Shown here piece by piece: positions 17,165-25,837 of a stretch of DNA of 56,538 bases. Made by a program: the position numbers and the translations under genes. How positions within the stretch are numbered: the first letter of the stretch is position 1; every line of letters begins with the position of its first letter. The notes beneath the pieces are model-generated. The model was not told the DNA's origin, did not search any database, and was given only the letters and a program-made list of their open reading frames with translations. Source of the DNA: Kribbella antibiotica (GTDB taxonomy: Bacteria; Actinomycetota; Actinomycetes; Propionibacteriales; Kribbellaceae); NCBI RefSeq assembly GCF_004349055.1, contig NZ_SMKX01000041.1, positions 1 to 56,538 on the forward strand. The letters run 5' to 3'.

Positions 17165-17689
17165 ATGCCGAACAAGACGATCTATGTGTCGGACGACGAC
17201 CTGCCGGTTTACAAGCGCGCGCAGGAGTTGGCCGGCAACCTGTCCTCGGCGATCTCGGTCGCCCTGCGCAAGTACGTCGAGCTGGAAGAAGGCCGGCTCG
17301 CTGGGTACGACGAGATCACCGTCCGGATCGGCCGCGGCTCCGGACGTAAGCAACGCTTCTCCGGGGTGCTGCTCGCCGAAGGCGGCCGGTCCAGCAGTTC
17401 CGGGTACGAGGCCTTCAAGGTTTATCGCAGCCGCACCGGCAAGTTCGTGCTGCACGCCGACCGCAGCGCGCAGTACACCCAGGGCGCGGACGACGAGAAG
17501 TACCTGAGCGGCTGGCGCTCCTGGGTTGGCAACTGGAGTGCCGACTCGTCCTGGAGCATGGCCCAGGGCGAAGCCACCCTCGACGTGGTCGACACCGTCG
17601 AGGAGCTTCGTGCCCTCATCCCTGACGACCTCTATGTGCTGGTCGAGATGGCCTCCGACCAGCCCGCGGTGGAGGACCTCGACATCTAG
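17165..17689 (+). CDS. EXLDI-family protein with ribbon-helix-helix-like N-terminus
   Basis: A 174-residue protein ending EDLDI, the mark of the actinobacterial EXLDI family. Residues 1-42 (KTIYVSDDDLPVYKRAQELA then SSAISVALRKYVELEE) fit a ribbon-helix-helix: a short beta strand and two helices with the second starting at SSAIS. The remaining 130 residues form an unrecognised domain rich in Gly, Ser and Tyr that may sense a ligand. It heads an apparent operon with the ABC exporter genes 112 bases on. I chose ATG 17165 over ATG 17159 because it coincides with the predicted transcription start. Role as an autoregulator of the transporter is inferred from fold and operator, not shown. Confidence 0.8.
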   Translation: MPNKTIYVSDDDLPVYKRAQELAGNLSSAISVALRKYVELEEGRLAGYDEITVRIGRGSGRKQRFSGVLLAEGGRSSSSGYEAFKVYRSRTGKFVLHADRSAQYTQGADDEKYLSGWRSWVGNWSADSSWSMAQGEATLDVVDTVEELRALIPDDLYVLVEMASDQPAVEDLDI

Positions 17690-17801
17690 TCCCCACACCC
17701 CCAAGCCGATGCCTCTCAGGTAGCTCGGCCGATCTCCCACACCCTTTTTCACCCACACACACCCCAGGGCGGCGGCAGCCTGCCCGGAAACAGGACCACT
17801 C

Positions 17802-18737
17802 ATGTCTGCAGCGATCGAAGCCCTCGGGCTGCACAAGTCCTACGGCGACAACGTCGTCCTCGACGGCATCGACCTGACCGTTGCCCAAGGCACCATTTTC
17901 GCCCTGCTCGGTCCGAACGGCGCCGGCAAGACCACCGCCGTCCAGATCCTCTCCACGCTCATCACCGCCGACGCCGGGCAGATCCGCGTCGCCGGCCACG
18001 ACCTGTACGCCGATCCTGACGCGGTCCGCGCCGCCATTGGCGTCACCGGCCAGTTCTCGGCGGTCGACGGCCTGCTCACCGGTCGCGAGAACCTGATCAT
18101 GATGGCCGACCTGCACCACCTCGGCCGCCGTACCGGTCGGGAGCGGGCCGACCGGCTGCTCGAGCAGTTCGATCTCGTCGAGGCGGGCGGGAAGCTCGCG
18201 ATGACGTACTCCGGTGGCATGAAGCGCCGCCTCGATCTGGCGATGACGCTGGTCGGCAACCCGCAGATCATCTTCCTCGATGAGCCGACCACCGGTCTCG
18301 ATCCGCGCAGCCGGCACAGCATGTGGACGATGATCCGGGAGCTCGTGGCCGGTGGGGTGACAGTGCTGCTCACGACGCAGTACCTGGAAGAGGCTGATCA
18401 GCTGGCCGACAGGATCGCCGTACTGGATGGTGGGCGGTTGGTTGCGCAGGGGACGCCGGAGGAGCTGAAGCGGCTCGTGCCGGGCGGGCATGTCCAGCTG
18501 CGGTTCACCTCACCAGAGGAGTTCGCGCGCGCCGGGCAGGCCCTGTCGACCGCGCTGCCCGATGGTGACGCCTTGACGCTGCAGGTGCCGAACGACGGCA
18601 GCGTGAACGCGCTGCGCGAACTGTTGACCCAGATCGAGGCCTCCGCGCTCGAGGTCAGCGAACTCACCGTCCACACCCCTGACCTCGACGACGTCTTCTT
18701 CGCCGTCACCCACTCCGACTCGAAGGTAGCCAGCTGA
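17802..18737 (+). CDS. DrrA-type ABC transporter ATPase
   Basis: A 311-residue nucleotide-binding subunit. Walker A is GPNGAGKTT (residues 37-45), the signature is YSGGMKRRLDL, Walker B is IIFLDEPTTGLD and the switch region has TTQYLEEADQLADRIAVL. The C-terminal extension (about 220-311) is typical of daunorubicin-resistance-type (DrrA) ATPases. With the permease one base downstream it would form an exporter of drugs, lipids or a peptide; the substrate is unknown. ACAGGA lies before the ATG. Confidence 0.92.
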   Translation: MSAAIEALGLHKSYGDNVVLDGIDLTVAQGTIFALLGPNGAGKTTAVQILSTLITADAGQIRVAGHDLYADPDAVRAAIGVTGQFSAVDGLLTGRENLIMMADLHHLGRRTGRERADRLLEQFDLVEAGGKLAMTYSGGMKRRLDLAMTLVGNPQIIFLDEPTTGLDPRSRHSMWTMIRELVAGGVTVLLTTQYLEEADQLADRIAVLDGGRLVAQGTPEELKRLVPGGHVQLRFTSPEEFARAGQALSTALPDGDALTLQVPNDGSVNALRELLTQIEASALEVSELTVHTPDLDDVFFAVTHSDSKVAS

Positions 18738-19525
18738 TGAGCACCACGTCGTACGCCCTGGCCGACACGGCCACCATGCTGCGCCGCAACCTGCGGCACT
18801 CCTTGCGCTATCCGTCGCTCGCGATCGGCGCCGTCGGGATGCCGATCATCATGTTGCTGCTGTTCGGTCTCGTCTTCGGCGACACGTTCTCGGCCGGGAT
18901 CAACGGCGGCGGCTTCGACTACCTCGACTTCCTGACGCCGGGTCTGCTGCTGATGTCGATCGCCTCCGGAACCATGTCACCCGCAATCGGCGCCGCCGTG
19001 GACATGACCGATGGCATCGTGGCGAGATTCCGGACAATGGCGATCTATCGGCCGGCCGTACTGACCGGGCATGTGCTCGGCAATGTGGTGCTGACAGTCA
19101 TCAGCCTGGCGTTCGTGATCGGTTTCGCCGTGCTGATCGGATTCCGCCCGAACGCCTCGGTCGTGGACTGGCTGCTGGCCGCCGGGTTGCTGATCCTCGT
19201 CACGATCGCACTGACCTGGTTCGCGATCGCGCTCGGCCTGATCAGTAAGACGGCCGAGGGCGCGAGCAACATCGTGCTGCCGATCAGCTTCGTCCTGCCG
19301 TTCCTCAGCAACACGTTCCTGCCGCTGGAGGCGATGCCGAGTGGCATTCGCTGGTTCGCCGAATACCAGCCGTTCACGCCGATCATCGACTCGCTGCGGC
19401 ACCTGCTGCTCGGTACGCCGGCCTCGGCGGGCTCGGGCTGGCTCGCGATCGCGTGGTGTGTCGCGATCACGATCGTCGGCTACTTCTGGGCGCAGAAGAG
19501 CTACAACAAGGGCACTGCGGCTTAG
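18737..19525 (+). CDS. DrrB-type ABC-2 permease
   Basis: A 262-residue ABC-2 membrane subunit with six hydrophobic segments and the family motifs FDYLDFLTPGLLLMS, MTDGIVARFRTMAIYRPAVL and FLSNTFLPLEAMPSGIRWFAEYQPFTPIIDSLR. The start overlaps the ATPase stop by one base (TGATG), so the two subunits are made together. Its stop overlaps the convergent FMN-binding gene by four bases. Confidence 0.92.
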   Translation: MSTTSYALADTATMLRRNLRHSLRYPSLAIGAVGMPIIMLLLFGLVFGDTFSAGINGGGFDYLDFLTPGLLLMSIASGTMSPAIGAAVDMTDGIVARFRTMAIYRPAVLTGHVLGNVVLTVISLAFVIGFAVLIGFRPNASVVDWLLAAGLLILVTIALTWFAIALGLISKTAEGASNIVLPISFVLPFLSNTFLPLEAMPSGIRWFAEYQPFTPIIDSLRHLLLGTPASAGSGWLAIAWCVAITIVGYFWAQKSYNKGTAA

Positions 19526-20202
19526 GAAGGAGCGCCGAGCTGATTGGCTCGCGTGCGGACGTGGGCCGGCACCAGCAGATCGCAGTCGGAGTTGGTGATC
19601 GGCTCGTCGGCCACGACGCGGAGCGGAACCACCCCGGTCCAGTGCGGGAGGTCCACGTCGTCGGGTTCGTCGTTCGCCTCACCGGAGCGGGTCTTCACGG
19701 ACGCTTCGGTGAGTTCGAGTGCCAGCACCGAGGTCTTGGCCAGCTCCTTGCGGTTCGGCGCCCGCGTGCCGGTCGAGCGGCCGGGCACCAGGTGATCGAC
19801 GATCCGGTTCAGGGCGTGCAGCTTCTCGTCAGGATCGGTGACGAGACGCGGTACGCCGAAGATGACCGCCGAGCGGTAGTTGACCGAGTGATGGAACGCC
19901 GACCGCGCGAGCACCAGCCCGTCCGCGTGGGTCACGGTCACGCAGATCGTCTGGTCCGGCGCCGCGACCACGCTCCGCGCAGCGACCGAGCCGTGCAGAT
20001 AGAGGGTCCCGTCGGGTCCACGGTCGAGGTCCACGCCGTACGCGGTCGGCAGGACGAGTGGTGAGCCGTCAACCACCACGCCGAGGTGACAGAACATGCC
20101 GTCGATCAGTACGTCGTACAGGGCCGCGCGCTCAGTCGCGGCACGGTGCTTCTCTCGGCGCAATGAGGTCCGGGCGGTCGGCTGCAGCGGCGTCGTGGTC
20201 AT
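19522..20202 (-). CDS. Pyridoxamine 5'-phosphate oxidase-like FMN-binding protein
   Basis: A 226-residue split-barrel flavoprotein of the PNPOx-like superfamily: LYDVLIDGMFCHLGVVVDGS, PLVLPTAYGVD, LYLHGSVAARS and HSVNYRSAVIFGVPR are typical of the actinobacterial group that sits opposite MocR regulators. Substrate unknown; a role in vitamin B6 or in flavin-linked detoxification is possible. It diverges from the MocR gene across about 70 bases, a standard arrangement in which the MocR protein controls the neighbour in response to pyridoxal phosphate. Confidence 0.85.
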   Translation of the reverse strand: MTTTPLQPTARTSLRREKHRAATERAALYDVLIDGMFCHLGVVVDGSPLVLPTAYGVDLDRGPDGTLYLHGSVAARSVVAAPDQTICVTVTHADGLVLARSAFHHSVNYRSAVIFGVPRLVTDPDEKLHALNRIVDHLVPGRSTGTRAPNRKELAKTSVLALELTEASVKTRSGEANDEPDDVDLPHWTGVVPLRVVADEPITNSDCDLLVPAHVRTRANQLGAPS

Positions 20203-20271
20203 AACTCAAGAGTGGGCCGGGAAGTGGCATGCTTGCACGGTCCAATCCTCGACGAAATAGGTAGTCCATTC

Positions 20272-21651
20272 GTGGAGAGTTCGCTCCCGCTTGTCATCGA
20301 CCGTGCTGCTGGGCAGGCGCTGCATCTGCAGTTGGCTGAGCAGATTCGAGCTGCGGTGCTCGATGGTCGGTTGCAGGCGGGGCATCGGCTGCCGTCGACT
20401 CGGGATCTGGCGCGGCAGTTGGCGATTTCGCGAGCGGTGGCACAGTCGGCGTACGACCAGTTGCACGCGGAAGGCTGGATCGAGGGTCGCACCGGGGCGG
20501 GCACATTCATCACGGATGTCGGGCCGCTGCGACCAGCCGAGCCCCGCCGTACGGCGTCTCCTCCCGAGCCTGAACGCTCATTGCTCACTCTGCGCCCTGG
20601 TATCCCGTACATCGACCCGACGCCCGATCCAGGCTGGCGCCGCGCCTGGCGGGAGGTCTCCAGCCAGTCACCACCCCGCGGGTACGACGATGCTGCGGGG
20701 TTGCCCGCGTTGCGCGTCGCCCTGGCTGAGCATGTCGGCCGGGTGCGCGGGATCGCTTGTGGGCCGGAGAACATCCTGGTCACCAACGGCACCGTGCATG
20801 GACTGCGGCTGTTGCTCGGAGTGACTCGGGAGCCGGGGGACCGGATCGCCATCGAGGACCCTGGCTATCTGAACGCGGTCGCGGCCGCACAGGATCACCG
20901 GCTCGAGATCGTCGACATCCCGGTGGATCGGGACGGTCTGCAGGTGTCCGCGCTCACTGATGACCTGCCTGCTGTGTACGTGACACCGTCGCATCAGTAT
21001 CCGCTCGGCGGTCGGCTACCCGTTGCCCGGCGCAACGAATTGATCCGGTGGGCCCGCCGTACCGGGGCAATGCTGATCGAGGACGACTACGACAGCGAGT
21101 TCCGCTTCGACGTCGCGCCGCTGCCCGCGCTCGCGCAGCTCGACCTGGATCGGGTCGTCCATCTCGGGACGCTGTCGAAGACACTCAGCCCGGCGCTCCG
21201 CCTCGGCTGGCTGGTCGCCTCCGAAGCCACCGTCGTTCAACTCGCCGACTTCCGCGCCAACTCCGGCGACTGGCCAGGCTGGCCCATGCAGGCCGCGCTC
21301 CTCGCCATGCTCCGCGACGGCTACCTCGACCAAGCGATCCGCAAACACCGCCGCCGGTACGCCGAGCGTCGTACCCGCACGTGCTCGGTCCTCGCGCCGT
21401 ACGGCCGCGTGATCGGTCAGGATGCCGGTCTGCACATCACGCTGCTGCTCTCCAACCACATCGACGACCGCGAGGTTTCTGCTGCAGCCCGCGAAGCCGG
21501 TGTCGCCGTCGGTCCGCTCTCCGACTATCGCCGTACGGTCTCGGGGCCACCCGGCCTCGTCATCGGCTACGCGACACCCACCACCGACGACCTCCACCGG
21601 GCCCTGGAGATCCTGACCGAGGTCCTCCTTCGAGCAGGCTCGAAAGGCTGA
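20272..21651 (+). CDS. MocR/PdxR-type regulator (GntR HTH fused to aminotransferase domain)
   Basis: A protein of 459 residues from GTG 20272. Residues 1-75 are a GntR winged helix (LHLQLAEQIRAAVLDGRLQA, LPSTRDLARQLAISRAVAQS). The rest is a fold-type I aminotransferase domain with the PLP-lysine motif HLGTLSKTLSPALRLGW and YVTPSHQYPLGG. MocR proteins bind PLP and act as regulators rather than enzymes. A longer frame begins at GTG 20212, but the extra 20 residues overlap the likely shared promoter and do not fit the family start. Probable target: the divergent FMN-binding gene. Confidence 0.9.
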   Translation: MESSLPLVIDRAAGQALHLQLAEQIRAAVLDGRLQAGHRLPSTRDLARQLAISRAVAQSAYDQLHAEGWIEGRTGAGTFITDVGPLRPAEPRRTASPPEPERSLLTLRPGIPYIDPTPDPGWRRAWREVSSQSPPRGYDDAAGLPALRVALAEHVGRVRGIACGPENILVTNGTVHGLRLLLGVTREPGDRIAIEDPGYLNAVAAAQDHRLEIVDIPVDRDGLQVSALTDDLPAVYVTPSHQYPLGGRLPVARRNELIRWARRTGAMLIEDDYDSEFRFDVAPLPALAQLDLDRVVHLGTLSKTLSPALRLGWLVASEATVVQLADFRANSGDWPGWPMQAALLAMLRDGYLDQAIRKHRRRYAERRTRTCSVLAPYGRVIGQDAGLHITLLLSNHIDDREVSAAAREAGVAVGPLSDYRRTVSGPPGLVIGYATPTTDDLHRALEILTEVLLRAGSKG

Positions 21652-21684
21652 CATTCTGGACCGGCCGACTGCCACGCTCGGGCC

Positions 21685-22650
21685 ATGAATCGACGAGCCG
21701 GCCTGGCCATCCTTGCGCTATCCCTTCCCCTGCTGGCGACCCAGACCGCTCACGCGGCTCCGGCTCCCTGCCTGCAGCACCCACTCACCACTGTGTCCGG
21801 CCTGACTGGGCTGGGCCCGTCCGGAGCCGCACCGGCCGGGCGTTTCGTGGTCGGTTCCGGCGAACGCAGTGATGGTCAGCAAAGCGCCGTCCGCTGGCAT
21901 GACGGCGTACCGAAGCAGCTCGGCATCACCGGCGACTTCGTGCGGCCGGTCGATGCCAGTGATGACGGGCAGATCGTGATCACCACCAGTACGGCGAACC
22001 TGCGCTACCGCGACGGGGTCACCGAGCAACTCCCCACACCCACCGGGTACGCCGGCGCGGGCGTGACCGCGATCGACAACGCGCACGGCCTGATCGCCGG
22101 CTACGCCACCGACGCGAACGGCGAGAACGGCCACGGCGTCGTCTGGAGCGCCACCAACCAGCCCCGAGTCCTCACCCTGCCCACCGGCTTCAACCACGCC
22201 ATCGCCAACGACATCGACGACGACGGCACAGTCGTCGGCATCATCCAGGACTGGGACTGGCAGAACGCGAACATCCGCGCCCAAGAAGCCGTCGCCTGGA
22301 ACCCCGACGGCACCATCACCGTCCTCCCCAAGACCGATACCAGCCCCGAGCCGACAGCAATCCGCAACGGCACCGCCGTAGGCGCCGACGCGGGTCAAGC
22401 CGTCAGCTGGAACCTCGCCGCCGGCACACCGCCCACTCCCATCGCCCGCGGCAAAGCCACCGCCCTGAACGACCGCGGCGACGTACTGGTCGGCACCGAG
22501 GTAGCCCTCACCGCCCAGGGCCTCCGCCCTCTCGAGCAGAAAGACTCCGGCGGCGCCTCCGGCATCTCCGTCGCCGCCCTCACCAACACCCGCCAGCTCT
22601 ACGGCACCGACGGCTTCACCCACCAGGCAGTCCGCTGGGACTGCAACTAA
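21685..22650 (+). CDS. Secreted HAF-repeat-like beta-propeller protein
   Basis: A 321-residue protein with a signal peptide (LAILALSLPLLATQTAHA/AP). The mature part has about six repeats of the type AVRWHDGVPKQLG, LRYRDGVTEQLP, GVVWSATNQPRVL, AVAWNPDGTITVL, AVSW and AVRWDCN, each followed by an Asn/Asp-Gly-rich turn (NDIDDDGTVVG, LNDRGDVLVG). This is the pattern of extracellular HAF repeats, thought to form a propeller. No catalytic motif is visible. It stands alone, 33 bases after the MocR gene. Confidence 0.75.
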   Translation: MNRRAGLAILALSLPLLATQTAHAAPAPCLQHPLTTVSGLTGLGPSGAAPAGRFVVGSGERSDGQQSAVRWHDGVPKQLGITGDFVRPVDASDDGQIVITTSTANLRYRDGVTEQLPTPTGYAGAGVTAIDNAHGLIAGYATDANGENGHGVVWSATNQPRVLTLPTGFNHAIANDIDDDGTVVGIIQDWDWQNANIRAQEAVAWNPDGTITVLPKTDTSPEPTAIRNGTAVGADAGQAVSWNLAAGTPPTPIARGKATALNDRGDVLVGTEVALTAQGLRPLEQKDSGGASGISVAALTNTRQLYGTDGFTHQAVRWDCN

Positions 22651-22675
22651 GCCGACCGAGAGCTCCAGCTACCCC

Positions 22676-22774
22676 CTCTTTGGGCACGGATCGCATCTTT
22701 GTGTACCTGCCAACCACGCAGAGCCGGTTGAAATGGTTGGTGGGTACTCAAAGTTGGTGGCGGTGCCCAAAGAG
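22676..22774. repeat. 99-bp imperfect palindrome (MITE-like or large hairpin)
   Basis: Two 41-base arms (22676-22716 and 22734-22774) pair at 32 of 41 positions without gaps around a 17-base loop. The outer 12 bp (CTCTTTGGGCAC / GTGCCCAAAGAG) and the inner GTACC-CCAACCA / TGGTTGG-GGTAC blocks are perfect. It exactly fills the space between two convergent genes and its right end touches the GH43 stop codon. Its size and ends fit a miniature inverted-repeat element; it may also work as a two-way terminator. No T tract is seen. Confidence 0.75.
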
Positions 22775-23614
22775 CTACTCGCGAACGGTCGGGCGATCGC
22801 CATTCCAGGTGAGCTGGGTGATGTGCATGGTGCGGCCTCGGGGGTCGGTGCCTACTTGGGTGGGGTCCCAGGCGTGGTAGACGAAGTAGTCGCCGGCGGG
22901 GGTGCTCAGGACCATGTTGTGGCCGGGGCCGCCGGGGCCGGAGAGGATTGGGTCGCCGGATTTGGTGAAGGGGCCTGTGGGGGTGGGGGCTACCGCGTGG
23001 CCTACGGCGTAGTCGGCTCGGTCGAAGGCGTTGGCTGAGTAGAAGAGGTGGAAGAGGCCGTTGCGTTCTAGGACGTAGGGCGCTTCTACTAGGGCGCCTT
23101 CCCAGGGGAGGTCTTGTTTGATGAGCCGGTACGACGGGCCAGTGAGGGCTAGGCCGTCGTCGGAGAGGCGCTGGGCGTAGATCCAGGTGTCGGCGCCGAT
23201 CGCGTTGCCGTCGTTCTTCCAGTAGAGCCAGCTGCCGAACGGAGACGCGTCAATGGAGCCGCCTTCGTCCGCCTGGCTAATCAGTGGACTTAGAGATTTG
23301 TCGATATATGGACCTTCGGGGCTGGTGGCCTCGGCGACACCGACTGCCTGGTGGCCGGTGACCGGATCGGCGGAGGTGTAGTACATGAGGTAGCGATGGG
23401 GGCCATGGGCAACCACTTCGGGAGCCCAGACGCGGCCCGGGGTGGTCCACGCCGGCAGCGTGGGGAGCGCGTCGCCGACGGGCTCCCACTCCTTCAGGTC
23501 CACCGATCTGAGGGTTTGCACGTTGCCGAGTGGGCCGTTCGTCGCGTAGGCGTAGAACGTGTTGCCTACGGCCACAACGAACGGATCGGCGAAGTTGCCG
23601 GCGTAGACCTCCAT
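22775..23614 (-). CDS. GH43 family glycosidase, intracellular (arabinosidase/xylosidase type)
   Basis: A 279-residue single-domain GH43 five-bladed propeller with no signal peptide. The three acidic residues of the family are visible: Asp10 in NFADPFV (base), Asp122 in GSIDASPF (pKa modulator) and Glu177 in LVEAPYV (acid). It probably removes arabinose (or xylose) from short oligosaccharides taken up by the cell. The start ATG is one base after the stop of the upstream GH43 gene (TGACATG), so it is the last gene of the GH51-GH43-GH43 operon. The longer upstream frame is a shadow of that gene. Confidence 0.88.
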   Translation of the reverse strand: MEVYAGNFADPFVVAVGNTFYAYATNGPLGNVQTLRSVDLKEWEPVGDALPTLPAWTTPGRVWAPEVVAHGPHRYLMYYTSADPVTGHQAVGVAEATSPEGPYIDKSLSPLISQADEGGSIDASPFGSWLYWKNDGNAIGADTWIYAQRLSDDGLALTGPSYRLIKQDLPWEGALVEAPYVLERNGLFHLFYSANAFDRADYAVGHAVAPTPTGPFTKSGDPILSGPGGPGHNMVLSTPAGDYFVYHAWDPTQVGTDPRGRTMHITQLTWNGDRPTVRE

Positions 23615-23615
23615 G

Positions 23616-25823
23616 TCACTTGCTCTCGTAGAACCGCAGGTAGTCGAAGGTTGCGACCGGAGCCGGGTTCGCGCCGGTGAACTCACCGTGCGCAAAGAGA
23701 CCGAGCTTCGCTGGGGCCGACAGGACCCACGACGCACCCCACGTCCAGTTCTTCCCGTCCACACTCGTCCCCGCCTGGTAGACGTGCTCACCAGCCGCGT
23801 TCTTGTGATAGGCCAACCGCATCCACTGCGTCGGCGCCGACCGACCGATCGCGGCCCCGCCATAACTGGTCGCGCCATCCGATGCGCGCGCCACCAACTC
23901 ACGCCCGTACTCGATCTGTCGCGTCTTCCAGATCGCCACGTTCCCGAGTCGCGCGAAGTCGCTGTCGTTCAGATAAGCGATCATCCCGGCCTGCTGGTAG
24001 TTGCGGATATCGCCCGACCCCGTGTCGAGATGCAGCTTCGTCTCCGCAATCCAGCTGTCGCCCGCAGGCGCGTTGTGGAACAGCAGTCCGGCGTTATTGC
24101 CGCCACCCACCAGATCCGCGTTCTCCAACGGCCACGATAACTTGCCGTCAGCAACTACTGCCTTGTCGTCCTCCCGCACCCAGGACCAGGCAGCGCCGAG
24201 CGGACCACCGAAGTCGTCACCCAAGAGCAGCTTTCCAAGCTTCGGTACGGCGGCCATCCGTCGTACCGGCGTTGCCACCGGCCGCACCGTCAGGTTGTCG
24301 GCCTCCGCCGACCCGATCCACCGCACCGGCGCGGCATTCAGCTTCAACCCCGGTACGGCGACCACGGCCTCGGCGTACACATCGCCCAGCCCCGCGTCAT
24401 TCACCCGCGCGCTCACCGTGGAACCCGTCACCTGGACGATCAGCTTGTTCCACTGCGACCGGTCGAAGTCCGCCGGCAACGCAGCAGACGCCGTACGACG
24501 CCCTGCCACCACCGTCACTTTGCCGTGCGCAACCGTGGCCGAGACCTGATGACCACCAAGCACCGTGGTGAACGACGACCCCAGCCGGACATCAGCCTCG
24601 ACCCGGAGCGAGCCACCCGGAGCCGACTTCCGCGTCTGCGCTGCGCCGGAGATCGAGGCAGTCGGACCACCCAGCGCGTCACCAGGGCGCCTGGAAGCCC
24701 CGACCAGCCCACCAGCCGGGTCAGTCGCGTTGATCCCAAGACCAGAGCCGGTGACCGGAGCCGGCACCGGACCCTCCGACGGACCAGCACCGGCGCGGGT
24801 CCGCGGCCAGCCGTCGATCCAGTCGATGCGGTCGATCAGCATCGGCCGCCGGTTGATGCCGAACGGGTCGGTCAACCAGGCCGCGTTGCGGTCGATCGCG
24901 TGATAGACGATGTGGTCCTGACCGGCCGCGTCCGTCATGAACGCGTGGTGACCGGGGCCGATCCACTTGTTGCCGTTCTGCGTGATGACCGTCGTACCGC
25001 CAACCCTCGACTCGGTCATCGAGACTCCGTCGGCGTCCAGGAACGGACCCTTTGGCGACTTCGAGCGGCCGGCGAAGACCGAGTAGCCGGTGGTCGGGCC
25101 GGCGCAGCAGTTCTGCGACGAGGCCATCAGGTAGTAATAGCCGTCGCGGTAGACGACGTACGAGCCTTCGTAGCGGTCGCCGATCGTCACCTGAGTCGGT
25201 TCGCCGACCGCGTGCAGGCCATCCGGGGTCAGCTCGGTGACCGAGATGCCGCCGTAGAAACCGCCGTAGTACATGTACCGCTTGCCGTCGGCCGCAGTCA
25301 GCAGCGCCGGGTCGATCGTGTTGTACCAGCCGCCGTTCCCGTCGGACTTCGGTGTGACCACCGGTCCATCTGAAACGGTCCACGGCCCGGTGGGAGTCGG
25401 CGCGGTCGCAGCGCCGATCGCGAAGTCGCTACCAGGGTTGGCGAGCGTGTCCGTGACGGTGAAGTACATGACGTACTGACCGTCGAAGAAGCGAATGTCC
25501 GGTGCCCAGAAGAACGAACCCGGCGCGGCCCACTTCGGCTTGGTCTGCTCGTTGAAGACCGTGCCCAGGTACTCCCAGGAGCTGAAGTCCTTGGTCCGCG
25601 CCATGTGCATCAGGCCGAACGGGCCGTTCGCGACCAGCGGGTCCGAGGTGGCGTAGGCGTACCAGTAGCCGTCGCGGCCCTGGATGATCGACGGGTCGGC
25701 GAACGTGTCCGCGAAACTCGACGAGATCGCGTTGGTGGTCGTCACTGCTGGAGGTGCGGCGGTGGCGGCCGTCGTACCGGCGGTCACCGCGACAACGGCA
25801 AGAGCTGCGGCCAAGAGTTTCAC
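23616..25823 (-). CDS. Secreted GH43 glycosidase with C-terminal beta-sandwich region
   Basis: A 735-residue extracellular enzyme with a signal peptide (LLAAALAVVAVTAGTTAATA/APP). The GH43 propeller (about 35-370) shows Asp43 in FADPSIIQGRDGYWYAYAT, a second Asp in YNTIDPALL and Glu in DRYEGSYVVYRDG, matching arabinan-active GH43 proteins. The second half contains jelly-roll segments (VRVEADVRLGSSF-like and LLFHNAPAGDSWIAETKLHL, GTSVDGKNWTWGASWV), similar to concanavalin-like domains of large GH43 enzymes. Start chosen as GTG 25823, preceded by AGGGGAA and opening the signal peptide; the frame upstream overlaps the GH51 gene. Likely role: attack on plant arabinan outside the cell. Confidence 0.88.
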   Translation of the reverse strand: MKLLAAALAVVAVTAGTTAATAAPPAVTTTNAISSSFADTFADPSIIQGRDGYWYAYATSDPLVANGPFGLMHMARTKDFSSWEYLGTVFNEQTKPKWAAPGSFFWAPDIRFFDGQYVMYFTVTDTLANPGSDFAIGAATAPTPTGPWTVSDGPVVTPKSDGNGGWYNTIDPALLTAADGKRYMYYGGFYGGISVTELTPDGLHAVGEPTQVTIGDRYEGSYVVYRDGYYYLMASSQNCCAGPTTGYSVFAGRSKSPKGPFLDADGVSMTESRVGGTTVITQNGNKWIGPGHHAFMTDAAGQDHIVYHAIDRNAAWLTDPFGINRRPMLIDRIDWIDGWPRTRAGAGPSEGPVPAPVTGSGLGINATDPAGGLVGASRRPGDALGGPTASISGAAQTRKSAPGGSLRVEADVRLGSSFTTVLGGHQVSATVAHGKVTVVAGRRTASAALPADFDRSQWNKLIVQVTGSTVSARVNDAGLGDVYAEAVVAVPGLKLNAAPVRWIGSAEADNLTVRPVATPVRRMAAVPKLGKLLLGDDFGGPLGAAWSWVREDDKAVVADGKLSWPLENADLVGGGNNAGLLFHNAPAGDSWIAETKLHLDTGSGDIRNYQQAGMIAYLNDSDFARLGNVAIWKTRQIEYGRELVARASDGATSYGGAAIGRSAPTQWMRLAYHKNAAGEHVYQAGTSVDGKNWTWGASWVLSAPAKLGLFAHGEFTGANPAPVATFDYLRFYESK

Positions 25824-25837
25824 GGGCGGTTCCCCTC

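Noticed and set aside
24525..25373. Plus-strand ORF inside the large GH43 gene
   Set aside because: No ribosome site or domains; GH43 catalytic motifs are on the other strand.
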